Assembly: GCF_918698095.1 (NCBI RefSeq) | Contig: NZ_CAKKLY010000001.1 | Span: 248,001 to 312,000 of the forward strand | DNA: 64,000 nucleotides | Origin: Arthrobacter sp. Bi83 | GTDB lineage: Bacteria; Actinomycetota; Actinomycetes; Actinomycetales; Micrococcaceae | Direction: 5' to 3' | In this document: positions 34,019 through 42,820 of the stretch, one piece after another | Layout: each line of letters starts with the position of its first letter | How positions within the stretch are numbered: position 1 is the stretch's first letter | Made by a program: the position numbers and the translations under genes | Notes under the pieces: model-generated | Databases searched by the model: none | The model's input: the letters and a program-made list of their open reading frames with translations, nothing else | What the model was told of the DNA's origin: nothing

Positions 34019-34990
34019 CTAGAGAACCTTGTCCCACGCCAGGCTTCTGTTGACCGGCTGGTAGCCCATCTTGAGGTACAGTGCCAGCGCTCCCGTGGGA
34101 TTTTCGGAGTCGACATCCAGTGACGCCACGTCGAGCCCAGCCGCAGCGAACCGCCGCATCGCATCCGCCAGCAGCGCGCGTGCAATGCCGCGGCCGCGGA
34201 ATTTCCGGCGCACGCCGAGCAGATCGGTGTAACCCTCGCTGAACCCGCGCGTCACGGCACTTTCCTGGTCATGGGCGGCCAGCTGGTAGCCCGCCACCTT
34301 GCCGGTGCTGCGTTCCAGCACCACGGCGCTGAGGTCGGGGCGGGCCTGCGGGTCGTTGACGACATATCCCCAGGATTCTTCGTCCTTGGGTTCGCTGCCC
34401 CAATGGTCGCGGAAAGCGTCGTTGTGCGCGAGCCGTACGGCTTCGCTGAGTTCGGGATCCATGGTCACGAGCTCAAGGTCCGGGCCGAGGACCGCCTCCG
34501 GCAATGGCGGGGTCAGCGGCCGGTGCATCTCGTTGAAGTAGCGGACCACCTCGTAACCGCGCGCGGTGAAGAGCGCCGCCTGGTGCTCGTGCTGCTGCTC
34601 GTTGTGGATCCGCAGCCTGGCTGTGACGCGGCCGCCCACGGCGACGTCCTCCAAAAAGCGCTGCCACGCCCTGGCCTCAAGCCACCCGAGCGGATCCACG
34701 CAGCCGAAGCCGTACGACTTATCGCTGGACGTGTTCTTGGTAATGCGCGCGTACGCCCGTGGAACACCCTCCGAATCAAATCCCAGCACGGTGTTGTCCT
34801 CCGGCGGATTCTTCCGGGACTCCATGAGCTGCTCGAGGTCCGGCCGGTGCTCAAACCACACCGGTTTCTCGACTGCCGCCGTCCGGGCGATGAGCGCCGC
34901 CCACGCATCAAGGTCCCGGGCCCCGGCGCTCCTCCACCGCAGCCCTGGAAAGTCAACGGTGCAGCCGGCGGCTACGTCTGATCGCGTCAT
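34019..34990 (-). CDS. GNAT-family acetyltransferase with two tandem domains
   Basis: 323 aa. Two GNAT repeats: an N-terminal degenerate half (about 15-165) and a C-terminal half with the acetyl-CoA loop VRRKFRGRGIARALL and DVDSENPTGALALYLKMGYQPV. The layout resembles mycothiol acetyltransferase MshD, but other two-domain GNATs share it. A TAGCCT box six bases before the ATG at 34990, with no ribosome site, indicates a leaderless transcript. It is followed by the alpha/beta hydrolase gene. The promoter box overlaps the last codon region of the upstream cydDC gene. Confidence 0.85.
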   Translation of the reverse strand: MTRSDVAAGCTVDFPGLRWRSAGARDLDAWAALIARTAAVEKPVWFEHRPDLEQLMESRKNPPEDNTVLGFDSEGVPRAYARITKNTSSDKSYGFGCVDPLGWLEARAWQRFLEDVAVGGRVTARLRIHNEQQHEHQAALFTARGYEVVRYFNEMHRPLTPPLPEAVLGPDLELVTMDPELSEAVRLAHNDAFRDHWGSEPKDEESWGYVVNDPQARPDLSAVVLERSTGKVAGYQLAAHDQESAVTRGFSEGYTDLLGVRRKFRGRGIARALLADAMRRFAAAGLDVASLDVDSENPTGALALYLKMGYQPVNRSLAWDKVL

Positions 34991-34996
34991 GGGAAC

Positions 34997-35002
34997 AGGC
35001 TA
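34997..35002 (-). promoter_or_regulatory. leaderless -10 box (TAGCCT) of the GNAT gene
   Basis: TAGCCT six bases before the ATG at 34990 on the minus strand; it touches the stop codon of cydDC. Confidence 0.5.
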
Positions 35003-38000
35003 GCCGGACGCCAGCGAGGGCGCCATCACCTCAGCATCGGTGGAATTGCCGCTCTGGCGAAGGGCCAGGAGTGCGTCCCCGGGACTGATGTCGGCGGGGT
35101 TGTGTGTCACCAGCACCACCGTGCGGGAACGGAGCCCGGCGCGGAGGTCGGCCATCAGCGCACGGCCGGATTCGGCGTCGAGGTGGGCCGTGGGCTCATC
35201 CAGCAGGATTACCTCGGCTTTGGTCATCAGGGTGCGGGCCACGGCCAGCCGCTGCCGTTCGCCGCCGCTGAGAAACGCGCCACCCGGTCCGATCCTGGTG
35301 TCGAGGCCGGCGTCCAGCCGGCCCAGCAGCGGGTCCAGGCCCACTGCCGTGACCGCCTCGCGCATGTCCCGTTCGGCGTCAGCCGCCGAGACTTGCTTTT
35401 CCGGGCGTGCCAGCAACAGATTGCCCCTGATGGTCGAGTCGAAGAGGTGTGCCTCCTGAGGGCACCAGGCCGCGGCCCCCGTGACCGCGATGCTTCCTCC
35501 ACGGGCCGGCAGGAAGCCGAGCATGACCGCCAGCAGCGTGGACTTGCCTGCCCCCGAGGGGCCGGTGACGGCCAGCCAGCGGCCAGGTTCCGCCGCTGCG
35601 GACAGGTCGCTGAACACGGGGGCACCGCCGGGCCACGCGGCCGACAGCCCGGCCAGTTCGATGCCCGGACGGCAGCCCGTGCGGGCGTCCGGCAGGACTA
35701 GTGCGTCCGTGTCCGGTCCCCCGGCACCGAGTACACCCGACTCGCTGACGCGGCGCAGCACCGCGCGCAGCGCCGGAAACTGGCGTACCGCCGTCGTCAT
35801 GGCGGCAAAAGGTTCCACGAGCGCCAACTGCAGAAGAACCACGACGGCGACCGTGGGGGCCGCGGCGGCGCCCGCCAGGACCTGTGGTGCTGCCAGCACG
35901 GAGCCGGCAAGGGCCCCCGCGCCGCAGGCTGCCACCGTAATGGCCTGGCCGAGCCCCTCGGCCCATGCCGAGCGCTGGGAAGCGCGGGTTGCCGCGCGGT
36001 CCTCGGCGCGGATGTCGTGGAGCACCGGCGCTGCCGCACCGTTGGCGTGAAGTTCCGCCCGTGCGTCGAGGGCCGCCGCGACCCGGCGGAGGACCCCCGA
36101 CCGGAGACGCTGTTCTGTGCCGGCCGACATCCGGTCGGCAAACAGCGCAGCCGCGGGCGCCACGACAAGGCTGACGGCCGCCGAGGCCAGGACCGCAGGC
36201 AGGGCAGCCGGCACCAGCCAGGCCGATGTGCCGGCCGCGACTGCGGCCACCGCCACGGCGGTAACGGGCGGAAGGACCACCCGTGGCAGCAGGTCCCGGA
36301 CGGTGTCGACGTCGTCAATGACCACTCCGAGGACGTTGCCGCCCTGGAGCAGGCGCCGCAGTGACAGGGCCCGCCGGCTGAGGGACTCCCACAGCCGGCC
36401 GCGCAGCATGGTCAGTGACGCAAAGACCGCTTCATGGAGCACCAGCCGTTCGCAGTAGCGCAGGACGGCCCGGCCGATTCCGAAGAACCTGACGCCCACG
36501 ATGGCCGAAAGCAGGTACAGGATGGGAGGCTGTTCGCTTGCCCTCAGGATCAGCCAGCCGGACAGCCCGGAGAGGGCAATGGCAAAGAGTGAAGCCAGGG
36601 TTCCCACGACTCCGGCTCCGGCGAACCTGCCGCGCACCGGCGCGAGCAACCTGGCCAGCAAACCGGCCGTCGGCGGCGCCGCAACAGGCGGCACCGTCTG
36701 CAGGTGCTGCGTGGACGCCGTCAGCTCCGTGGCAGGGATGGCCGGCGGCGTGTCCGTGCCGGTCCCGGCTCGCACCGGCGCGGGCGCCTCGATGGCGACG
36801 GCAGTTCCGGCGCGGGCCGCCGCGGTGTGGGAGTCCCCGGGGATGTCTGCAGAGCCGGCAAGCGGAACGATATGGTCCGCCAGCTCGCGCGTCTGCCGGT
36901 CGTGGGCTACGAGGATCACCGTCGCCCGGCCACGGAGGTGCCGGATGGCGTCGTGGACCACGTCGGCGGACGCCCGGTCCAGGTGCGCGGTGGGCTCGTC
37001 GAGCAGCAGCACGGTGGCCCCCGCTTCGATCCGGGCCAGGCCCCGGGCCAGCGCAACGCGGCGCAGTTCCCCGGGACTCAGTTCGGCGGCATGCTTACCT
37101 GCCAGGTGTGCCGCACCGGCTGCGGCGAGGCACCGCTGGACTGCGCCGGCCCGGTGGCCGTCATCCACGCGACTGCCCGTCAACGGGCGGGCTGACAGGT
37201 ACAGCAGCATCTCCTCCCGCACCGTGTCCGCAACCATGACCGGGTGCTGTGGCACCCACGCCACCTCATCCGGGGAGAAGCCGTCAACAGTGCCGCTGAC
37301 TTCGGTGCCGCCTCCCGAGCCGATGATGCCCGCGAGGACACCGAGAATGCTGCTCTTGCCCGCGCCGCTGGGGCCGTCCAGCGCCGTCACGCTGCCGGCC
37401 CGCGCGGAAAAGCTGACGGGCCCGACGGCGGTACCCTCCCTGCCGGCGTAACTGACGGAGAGTCTGCTGACTGTCAGGTCAATAAGCTGCTGCCGTCGCC
37501 CAGCCGCGGCAGGCCCGGGTTCGAGCCGCTGCTGCTCCGGTGAATCAAGCACCGCCGTGGTTTCGGCGAGGGCCGCGCGGCCGTCGTCGCTCGCATGGTG
37601 GGCCGTTCCCAGCTCCCGGAGCGGAAGATAGCAGTCAGGAGCCAGGATCAGCGCGAGGAGTCCGGCTTCCAGTGCCATCTCACCGTGTACCAGCCGCACG
37701 CCGATGAACACGGCGACCACCGCCACCGAAATCGTCGCGATCAGCTCGAGTGCCAGGGCAGAGAGGAACGCGGTCCGGAGTGTTCCCATGGTGCGGGACC
37801 GGTACTCCTCGGAGATGTCTTCAAGAGCCCGGCGCTGCGCCGAGGCCCGGCCCAGCCCAACCAGGACGGGCAGGCCTTTGGCCAGCTCCAGCATGTGCCC
37901 GGACAGCCGGGACAACGACGCCTGCGCGTCCCGCACTCTGTCTTCCGTGTAGCGGCCGATCAGCACCATGAACAGCGGCACGAGCGGCACCGTCAGCACA

Positions 38001-38467
38001 ATCACCACCGCACTGACCCAGTCGGCAAAAAGGATCCGGGCGCCGAGCAGCAGCGGGATGGCCGCGCAGTTCACCAGAGCAGGAAGGAACTGCGTGTAGT
38101 AGCTGTCCAGGGCATCGAGGCCCCGGGTCGCCAGCACGGCCAGGCCGCCGTCCGCGGGGCCCGCAGACCGGACACCGTTCCGCAGGGCTTTCTCCAGGAG
38201 CTGCGAGCGGAGCTCCTCCTTGACGCCGAGGGCGGCCCGGCGGGAAGCGACACCCTGGGCCCAGACAGCAGCCGCCCGGAGGACAACACCGGCCAGTCCC
38301 CAGCCCAGCTGGTCAGCCCAGGCGGGATCCCGCACTATGAGGCCGGCCAGGACGGAGGCCACTGCCTGGCCCATGAGCACCAGCGCGAGGGCCTTCAACG
38401 CCGCGAGCAGGCCAAGACCGTAAAGGGCGGTGCGCGTTGAAGGGCCGCCGGGGAACTGCTGTTTCAC
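35000..38467 (-). CDS. cydDC: fused CydD-CydC thiol-reductant ABC exporter
   Basis: 1155 aa, about twice the length of a single CydC or CydD. The first half (1-560) is CydD-like: six membrane helices, then Walker A GPSGAGKSS, signature LSPGE and Walker B LLLDEPTAHLD. A Pro/Ala/Thr linker (about 555-605) leads to the CydC-like half with its own membrane domain, GPSGAGKST, LSGGERQRLAVARTL and LLDEPTAHLD. The exporter sends cysteine/glutathione-type reductants to the outside and is needed for haem insertion into cytochrome bd. Fusion makes the heterodimer a single chain, as in some other actinobacteria. The GTG at 38467 starts six bases after cydB. Third gene of cydA-cydB-cydDC. Confidence 0.93.
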   Translation of the reverse strand: MKQQFPGGPSTRTALYGLGLLAALKALALVLMGQAVASVLAGLIVRDPAWADQLGWGLAGVVLRAAAVWAQGVASRRAALGVKEELRSQLLEKALRNGVRSAGPADGGLAVLATRGLDALDSYYTQFLPALVNCAAIPLLLGARILFADWVSAVVIVLTVPLVPLFMVLIGRYTEDRVRDAQASLSRLSGHMLELAKGLPVLVGLGRASAQRRALEDISEEYRSRTMGTLRTAFLSALALELIATISVAVVAVFIGVRLVHGEMALEAGLLALILAPDCYLPLRELGTAHHASDDGRAALAETTAVLDSPEQQRLEPGPAAAGRRQQLIDLTVSRLSVSYAGREGTAVGPVSFSARAGSVTALDGPSGAGKSSILGVLAGIIGSGGGTEVSGTVDGFSPDEVAWVPQHPVMVADTVREEMLLYLSARPLTGSRVDDGHRAGAVQRCLAAAGAAHLAGKHAAELSPGELRRVALARGLARIEAGATVLLLDEPTAHLDRASADVVHDAIRHLRGRATVILVAHDRQTRELADHIVPLAGSADIPGDSHTAAARAGTAVAIEAPAPVRAGTGTDTPPAIPATELTASTQHLQTVPPVAAPPTAGLLARLLAPVRGRFAGAGVVGTLASLFAIALSGLSGWLILRASEQPPILYLLSAIVGVRFFGIGRAVLRYCERLVLHEAVFASLTMLRGRLWESLSRRALSLRRLLQGGNVLGVVIDDVDTVRDLLPRVVLPPVTAVAVAAVAAGTSAWLVPAALPAVLASAAVSLVVAPAAALFADRMSAGTEQRLRSGVLRRVAAALDARAELHANGAAAPVLHDIRAEDRAATRASQRSAWAEGLGQAITVAACGAGALAGSVLAAPQVLAGAAAAPTVAVVVLLQLALVEPFAAMTTAVRQFPALRAVLRRVSESGVLGAGGPDTDALVLPDARTGCRPGIELAGLSAAWPGGAPVFSDLSAAAEPGRWLAVTGPSGAGKSTLLAVMLGFLPARGGSIAVTGAAAWCPQEAHLFDSTIRGNLLLARPEKQVSAADAERDMREAVTAVGLDPLLGRLDAGLDTRIGPGGAFLSGGERQRLAVARTLMTKAEVILLDEPTAHLDAESGRALMADLRAGLRSRTVVLVTHNPADISPGDALLALRQSGNSTDAEVMAPSLASG

Positions 38468-38473
38468 GGGTCC

Positions 38474-39523
38474 TCAGTCGTTCCGGGCCAGGGCCTTGGC
38501 GGCGATCGCGGGAAGGAAGCTGTGCGCCTCCGGGATATGGGCGGCACTGACCCGGCGGCGGAACACCCAGTAGGTCCAAGCCTGGTAGGCGATCACCAGC
38601 GGGAGCCCGACGCACGCCACGATGCTCATCAGCCCCAGGGTGTAGTCCGAGGACGAGGCGTTGGTGACGGTGAGGCTGAACGCAGGATCGATAGTGGACG
38701 GAAGGACTACCGGGAACACGGCCCCGAAGATCGAAGCTGCTCCGCACAGCAGGAACACTCCGACGGCCAGGAAGGCCAGCCCTTCGTTGCCCTTTCGCCC
38801 CTGGAGCCAGGCGGTTGCCGCGGCACCCACGGCGACGGCGAGGATGGCCACGGTCCACAGCTCCCCGCTCAGGAGCTGCACGCTGATGGCCCAGCCGGCC
38901 ATGGGAAGGAGCAGGACGGGAAGGAGCCGCACAAACCAGCGGCGGGCGCGGTGGCGGACGTCGCCGTCGGTCTTCAGTGCCAGGAACGCGAGGGCGTGCA
39001 GCAGGGCGAAGCCTGCCACCGCGAAGCCGCCGAGCAGCGCATACCCGCTGAACCAGGAGAAGGGGCCGCCGTCGCGGTCGCCGTTGCTGTTCAGAGGCAG
39101 GCCAGTGGTGGTCAGTGCCAGCGCCGCGCCGACCCCGAAGGCAGCGAGGAAGGACCCGCCGGCGATGGCCCAGTCCCAGGTGTTGCGCCACCGGTCGGTG
39201 TCCACCTTGCCCCGGTACTCGAAGGCAACGGCCCGGAAGATCAGTGCCACCAGGACGAGGAGCAGCGGCAGATAGAGGGCTGAGAACAGGGAGGCATACC
39301 AGAACGGGAAGGCGGCGAAGGTGGCGCCGCCCGCGGTCAGGAGCCAGACTTCATTCCCGTCCCACACTGGCCCGATCGTGTTGAGCAGCACCCGGCGCTC
39401 GGTGTTGTTGCGGGCGAAGAGCTTCATGAGCATCCCCACGCCGAGGTCGAAACCCTCAAGGAACAGGTAGCCGGTCCAAAGGACGGCGATGGCGATGAAC
39501 CAGATCGTGGGCAGAAGTTCCAT
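38474..39523 (-). CDS. cydB: cytochrome bd oxidase subunit II
   Basis: 349 aa with eight to nine membrane helices. It begins LPTIWFIAIAVLWTGYLFLEGFDLGVGML, the conserved subunit II start, and has GPVWDGNEVWLLTAGGATFAAFP. Together with CydA it forms the quinol oxidase that reduces oxygen to water at low oxygen or under stress without pumping protons. GAGGAT precedes the ATG at 39523. Located 18 bp after cydA and 6 bp before cydDC. Confidence 0.96.
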   Translation of the reverse strand: MELLPTIWFIAIAVLWTGYLFLEGFDLGVGMLMKLFARNNTERRVLLNTIGPVWDGNEVWLLTAGGATFAAFPFWYASLFSALYLPLLLVLVALIFRAVAFEYRGKVDTDRWRNTWDWAIAGGSFLAAFGVGAALALTTTGLPLNSNGDRDGGPFSWFSGYALLGGFAVAGFALLHALAFLALKTDGDVRHRARRWFVRLLPVLLLPMAGWAISVQLLSGELWTVAILAVAVGAAATAWLQGRKGNEGLAFLAVGVFLLCGAASIFGAVFPVVLPSTIDPAFSLTVTNASSSDYTLGLMSIVACVGLPLVIAYQAWTYWVFRRRVSAAHIPEAHSFLPAIAAKALARND

Positions 39524-39541
39524 GGTCGGTATCCTCAGCTC

Positions 39542-41137
39542 TTAGTAGGCGAATGCCAGGACGTCGTCGGAGGATCCGGGCTTGCCGCCTGGACCGGGCG
39601 TGGCGTCCTCGTTTTCGTCGATGGGTGCGTGCACGAGTTCCGGCATGGCAGAAACGACGCCGCCGCGGATGTACTTGACGAGCAGTTTCACCTCTACAAC
39701 CAGCAGCACGGCGTACACGGCCGTAAGGACAATGAGCGACGTCAGGAGTTCACCGGCGGAGACGCCCGGGGAGACCGCGGCGGCGGTGAACATGAACACT
39801 TGGTCAATTCCGTTGAGGTCAGGGTTGGGGGCGACGACGAACGGCTGGCGGCCCATCTCCGTGAAGATCCAGCCTGTCGCGTTGGCACCGAACGGGGCGA
39901 GGATTCCGAAAACTGCCAGGCGCATGAGCCAGCGCGACTCAGTGACGGTGCCCTTGCGGGTGAGCCACAATGCCACGAGTGCTGCCAAGGCTGCCAGCCC
40001 GCCGAAGCCGATCATGGCACGGAAGCCCCAGTAGGTGACCTCCATGACCGGAACGTACTGGATCTCCTGGCCGGCCCGTTCGCCGTAGATGGGGTTGTCC
40101 GGGAGCGTGGTGCCGTAGTCCGCCTTGTACTGTTCCAGCAGGCTGTTGACGCCCTTGACCTCGGTGGTGAAGTCCCCCTTGGCGAGGTACGAGAGTATGC
40201 CCGGGACCTCGATCACGGCTTTGATCTCATCGCAGTTCTTCGAGCCGAGGTTGCCCACGCTCAGCACGGAGAACCCGGTGCCGTCATGGCAGGCGGCTTC
40301 GGCGGCGGCCATTTTCATGGGCTGCTGCTCGAACATCAGCTTGCCCTGCAGGTCGCCGGTAAGGGCGGTGCCCGCGAAGGAGATCATGGCGACGACGGCC
40401 CCGATCCGCAGGGAGCGGATCCAGACGGTGTGGTCGGCACGGTCACGCCCGGCAATGGCCGCTTCGCCCGGGATCACGCGGCCGTCAGGCCCGACGGTGT
40501 CGATGCCGTCACGGCGGCGCCGCCAGAGGTGGTACCACGCAATGCCGAGCAGGAACCCGCCGGCCACGGCAAGGGCGCCGAAGAGGGTATGCGGGACGGC
40601 CACGAGGGCCGTGTTGTTGGTGAAGACGGCCCAGGCATCGGTCATGTGGGGCCTGCCGTCGACCATCCTCACGCCCACGGGGTGCTGCATCCAGCTGTTG
40701 GCCACGATGATGAAGTACGCCGAAAAGACGGAACCAATCACGGCGATCCAGAGGCAGGCCAGGTGCACGCCTTTCTTGAGCTGCTTCCAGCCGAAAATCC
40801 AGAGGCCCAGAAAGGTGGATTCGACGAAAAACGCGAGCAGTGCCTCGAGTGCCAGTGGTGCCCCGAAGACATCCCCCACAAAGCGGCTGTACTCGCTCCA
40901 CGCCATGCCGAACTGGAACTCCTGGACGATTCCGGTGGCCACGCCCATGATGAAGTTGATGAGGAACAGCTTTCCCCAGAACTTGGTCATGCGCAGGTAG
41001 GCCGGGTTCCCCGTGCGGAACCAGATTGTCTGGATCACCGCCACGACGAGGCCCAGCCCGATCGTCAGTGGCACCATCATGAAGTGGTAGACGGTGGTGA
41101 TGCCGAATTGCCAGCGTGCGATTTCCAAGGCTTCCAA
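39542..41137 (-). CDS. cydA: cytochrome bd oxidase subunit I
   Basis: 531 aa. It begins LEIARWQFGITTVYHFMMVPLT, with the haem-ligand His in the first helix, followed by GVATGIVQEFQFGMAW and the second ligand region ANSWMQHPVG. The quinol-binding Q-loop (about 250-330) is long enough for a family member of normal size. A TTG at 41137 with AGGGA five bases upstream gives the standard N-terminus and was preferred over the TTG ten codons earlier. Two BlaI-type operators (41184-41200, 41208-41224) lie 47-87 bp upstream, so the operon is probably repressed by the product of the divergent gene at 41413. Confidence 0.95.
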   Translation of the reverse strand: MEALEIARWQFGITTVYHFMMVPLTIGLGLVVAVIQTIWFRTGNPAYLRMTKFWGKLFLINFIMGVATGIVQEFQFGMAWSEYSRFVGDVFGAPLALEALLAFFVESTFLGLWIFGWKQLKKGVHLACLWIAVIGSVFSAYFIIVANSWMQHPVGVRMVDGRPHMTDAWAVFTNNTALVAVPHTLFGALAVAGGFLLGIAWYHLWRRRRDGIDTVGPDGRVIPGEAAIAGRDRADHTVWIRSLRIGAVVAMISFAGTALTGDLQGKLMFEQQPMKMAAAEAACHDGTGFSVLSVGNLGSKNCDEIKAVIEVPGILSYLAKGDFTTEVKGVNSLLEQYKADYGTTLPDNPIYGERAGQEIQYVPVMEVTYWGFRAMIGFGGLAALAALVALWLTRKGTVTESRWLMRLAVFGILAPFGANATGWIFTEMGRQPFVVAPNPDLNGIDQVFMFTAAAVSPGVSAGELLTSLIVLTAVYAVLLVVEVKLLVKYIRGGVVSAMPELVHAPIDENEDATPGPGGKPGSSDDVLAFAY

Positions 41138-41183
41138 GGCGGTCCCTACTTTTTTGCTAGGTCTCAAGCTCTCAAGCGCTGTT

Positions 41184-41200
41184 TTCTACGTAGCGTAGAA
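41184..41200. promoter_or_regulatory. BlaI-type operator 1 (cydA side)
   Basis: TTCTACG-TAG-CGTAGAA, perfect 7-bp arms. Fits TTCTAC-N5-GTAGAA. Confidence 0.75.
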
Positions 41201-41207
41201 CATCAAC

Positions 41208-41224
41208 TTCTACAGAGTGTAGAA
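41208..41224. promoter_or_regulatory. BlaI-type operator 2 (cydA side)
   Basis: TTCTACA-GAG-TGTAGAA, perfect 7-bp arms, centre 24 bp from operator 1, about two helical turns, which would favour cooperative binding. Confidence 0.75.
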
Positions 41225-41295
41225 CACTGCTCCGACGCTGTAAACATCGTTACACCGCCGCCGGCAGCCTGCAACGAGCAGCGGCGCGCCGGATG

Positions 41296-41312
41296 TTCTA
41301 CCTCATGTAGAA
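41296..41312. promoter_or_regulatory. BlaI-type operator 3 (blaI side)
   Basis: TTCTAC-CTCAT-GTAGAA, perfect 6-bp arms, about 100 bp before the start of the blaI-like gene; suggests autoregulation. Confidence 0.7.
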
Positions 41313-41412
41313 AGAACGGCGCAAACGCGCTAGATTTGGAGGTGAAGAATCGTAATCGGAGCACGGGGCGGCCAGCCGGCCGCCGGCGATGCGTTGTCAG
41401 AAGGATGTACAA

Positions 41413-41799
41413 ATGGCAAGTCTTGGGGAACTGGAACGGGCAGTGATGGACCTGCTCTGGGCTGGCCAGGAAGCAGCGACTGCCAACACTCTGCGCGACA
41501 TGCTCGCGCTGAGCACGGCAGCACACGGCGGCGCGGCAGGACACGTGGGCAAAGACCTTGCGGTCACCACGGTCCTGACGGTGCTCTCCCGCCTCGAAAA
41601 GAAGGGCCTGGTTGAACGCGAACGCGGCACACGGCCCCACCGGTATCAGGCGGTGTCGAGCCGCGAAGACCATACCGCCGAGCTCATGCACGAAGTCCTG
41701 GGATCGGCTCCGGACCGCGAGGCCGTACTTGCCCGGTTTATCGGTTCCGTGACGGAAAGTGAAGCTGAGACGCTGCGCAAACTGCTTGGCCACAGCTAG
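41413..41799 (+). CDS. BlaI/MecI/CopY-family transcriptional repressor
   Basis: 128 aa, typical family length. A winged helix at the N-terminus (LGELERAVMDLLWAG, then TTVLTVLSRLEKKGLVERERG) and a helical dimerisation tail (ESEAETLRKLLGHS). A loop insertion (about 32-48, STAAHGGAAGHVGKD) is longer than in BlaI of Firmicutes. The ATG at 41413 has AAGGA upstream. Repressors of this family bind TACTACA-like dyads, which matches the three sites between this gene and cydA. The next gene, six bases on, encodes an M56 peptidase, the usual sensor/inactivator partner. Confidence 0.93.
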   Translation: MASLGELERAVMDLLWAGQEAATANTLRDMLALSTAAHGGAAGHVGKDLAVTTVLTVLSRLEKKGLVERERGTRPHRYQAVSSREDHTAELMHEVLGSAPDREAVLARFIGSVTESEAETLRKLLGHS

Positions 41800-41805
41800 C
41801 GGACG

Positions 41806-42792
41806 ATGTTCTGGACCTCATACTTCCTGGCGGTCCTGGCGATAGTACTGGCCTGGCCGGTACCTATCCTTCTTTCCCGCGCCCAGTGGCCGGCCCGGGA
41901 TCCGTTTACCGCCATGCTGCTGTGGCAGGCCATCGGCCTCGCCGGCGGCCTGTCGATGATCGGCGCCATGCTGGTGTACGGTCTGGAGCCTGTCGGCGAC
42001 AATCTGATCGCCGGGTTGCGGGCACTGGCCGGAATGGTGCTCCAGAACGCTCCCACCACCGCACTCGGCTTCTGGCACCTCTTCGCACTGTCGGCGGCGG
42101 CGCTGCTGACGGCGCATCTCGTGTTCACGCTGCTGCTGACGTATTTTAAGATCGGGCGGCAGCGCCGGCGGCACCGCGAACTGCTGGCACTGTTGGCCTC
42201 GCCGTCCGCTGACGGCACGGGCACCATGGTGATCAACCACGATTCTCCCGTGGCTTATTGCCTGCCGGGCGGAGCACGGTCCGTCACGGTGCTCTCCGAC
42301 GGGCTATTGGCGGCCCTGGAACCCGCCGAACTGCGGGCGGTGCTGATTCATGAGAACGCCCACCTGAACCAGCGGCACCACCTCCTGCTGTGGGCGTTCG
42401 CTGCCTGGCGCCAGGCCCTTCCCTGGCTGCCCACGACGCGCCTGGCACAGGAAGCCGTCAATTCCCTGATCGAGATGCTCGCGGATGACGTTGCCCTCAA
42501 GTCGGAGAGCAAAGCCACGCTGATCAAAGCCATAGCAATCGTGGCCAGCGGATCCGCCGTCCCGCAGGCGGCCCCGGTCATGGGACCGGCCGGACTTTCC
42601 GATTCCGGCCTGCAGTTTCCCGAGGGTGCCGGCGGCGCCGGCCCGGCCGGCACGACGGCGTCCCGCGTCAGCCGACTTCTCTCACCGCGTCCGCCGCTTC
42701 CGGGTACCCTCCGGGCTGCGGTGCTGGCCGTGTGCATCCTGCTGCTGGCGATGCCCACCGCTCTGCTGATAGTGCCCGGCCTGCTGGGCTGA
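41806..42792 (+). CDS. M56-family (BlaR1/MecR1-like) membrane metallopeptidase
   Basis: 328 aa. Membrane helices at about 3-25, 35-60, 88-115 and 300-325 surround a cytoplasmic zinc protease domain with HENAH (His182, Glu183, His186) and a downstream acidic ligand region (EMLADDVALK). Unlike BlaR1 of staphylococci there is no C-terminal penicillin-sensor domain, so the signal must be sensed through the membrane part or come from elsewhere. It lies six bases after the blaI-like gene with which it presumably works by cleaving the repressor. No beta-lactamase is nearby; the bd oxidase is. Confidence 0.9.
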   Translation: MFWTSYFLAVLAIVLAWPVPILLSRAQWPARDPFTAMLLWQAIGLAGGLSMIGAMLVYGLEPVGDNLIAGLRALAGMVLQNAPTTALGFWHLFALSAAALLTAHLVFTLLLTYFKIGRQRRRHRELLALLASPSADGTGTMVINHDSPVAYCLPGGARSVTVLSDGLLAALEPAELRAVLIHENAHLNQRHHLLLWAFAAWRQALPWLPTTRLAQEAVNSLIEMLADDVALKSESKATLIKAIAIVASGSAVPQAAPVMGPAGLSDSGLQFPEGAGGAGPAGTTASRVSRLLSPRPPLPGTLRAAVLAVCILLLAMPTALLIVPGLLG

Positions 42793-42820
42793 GCCGGCCC
42801 GCCGGGCCGCTTCGCCGCGG

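Noticed and set aside
39629..41446. 605-codon frame antisense to cydA
   Set aside because: Antisense to a certain gene; it would cross the cydA-blaI operators and has no ribosome site or recognisable domain.
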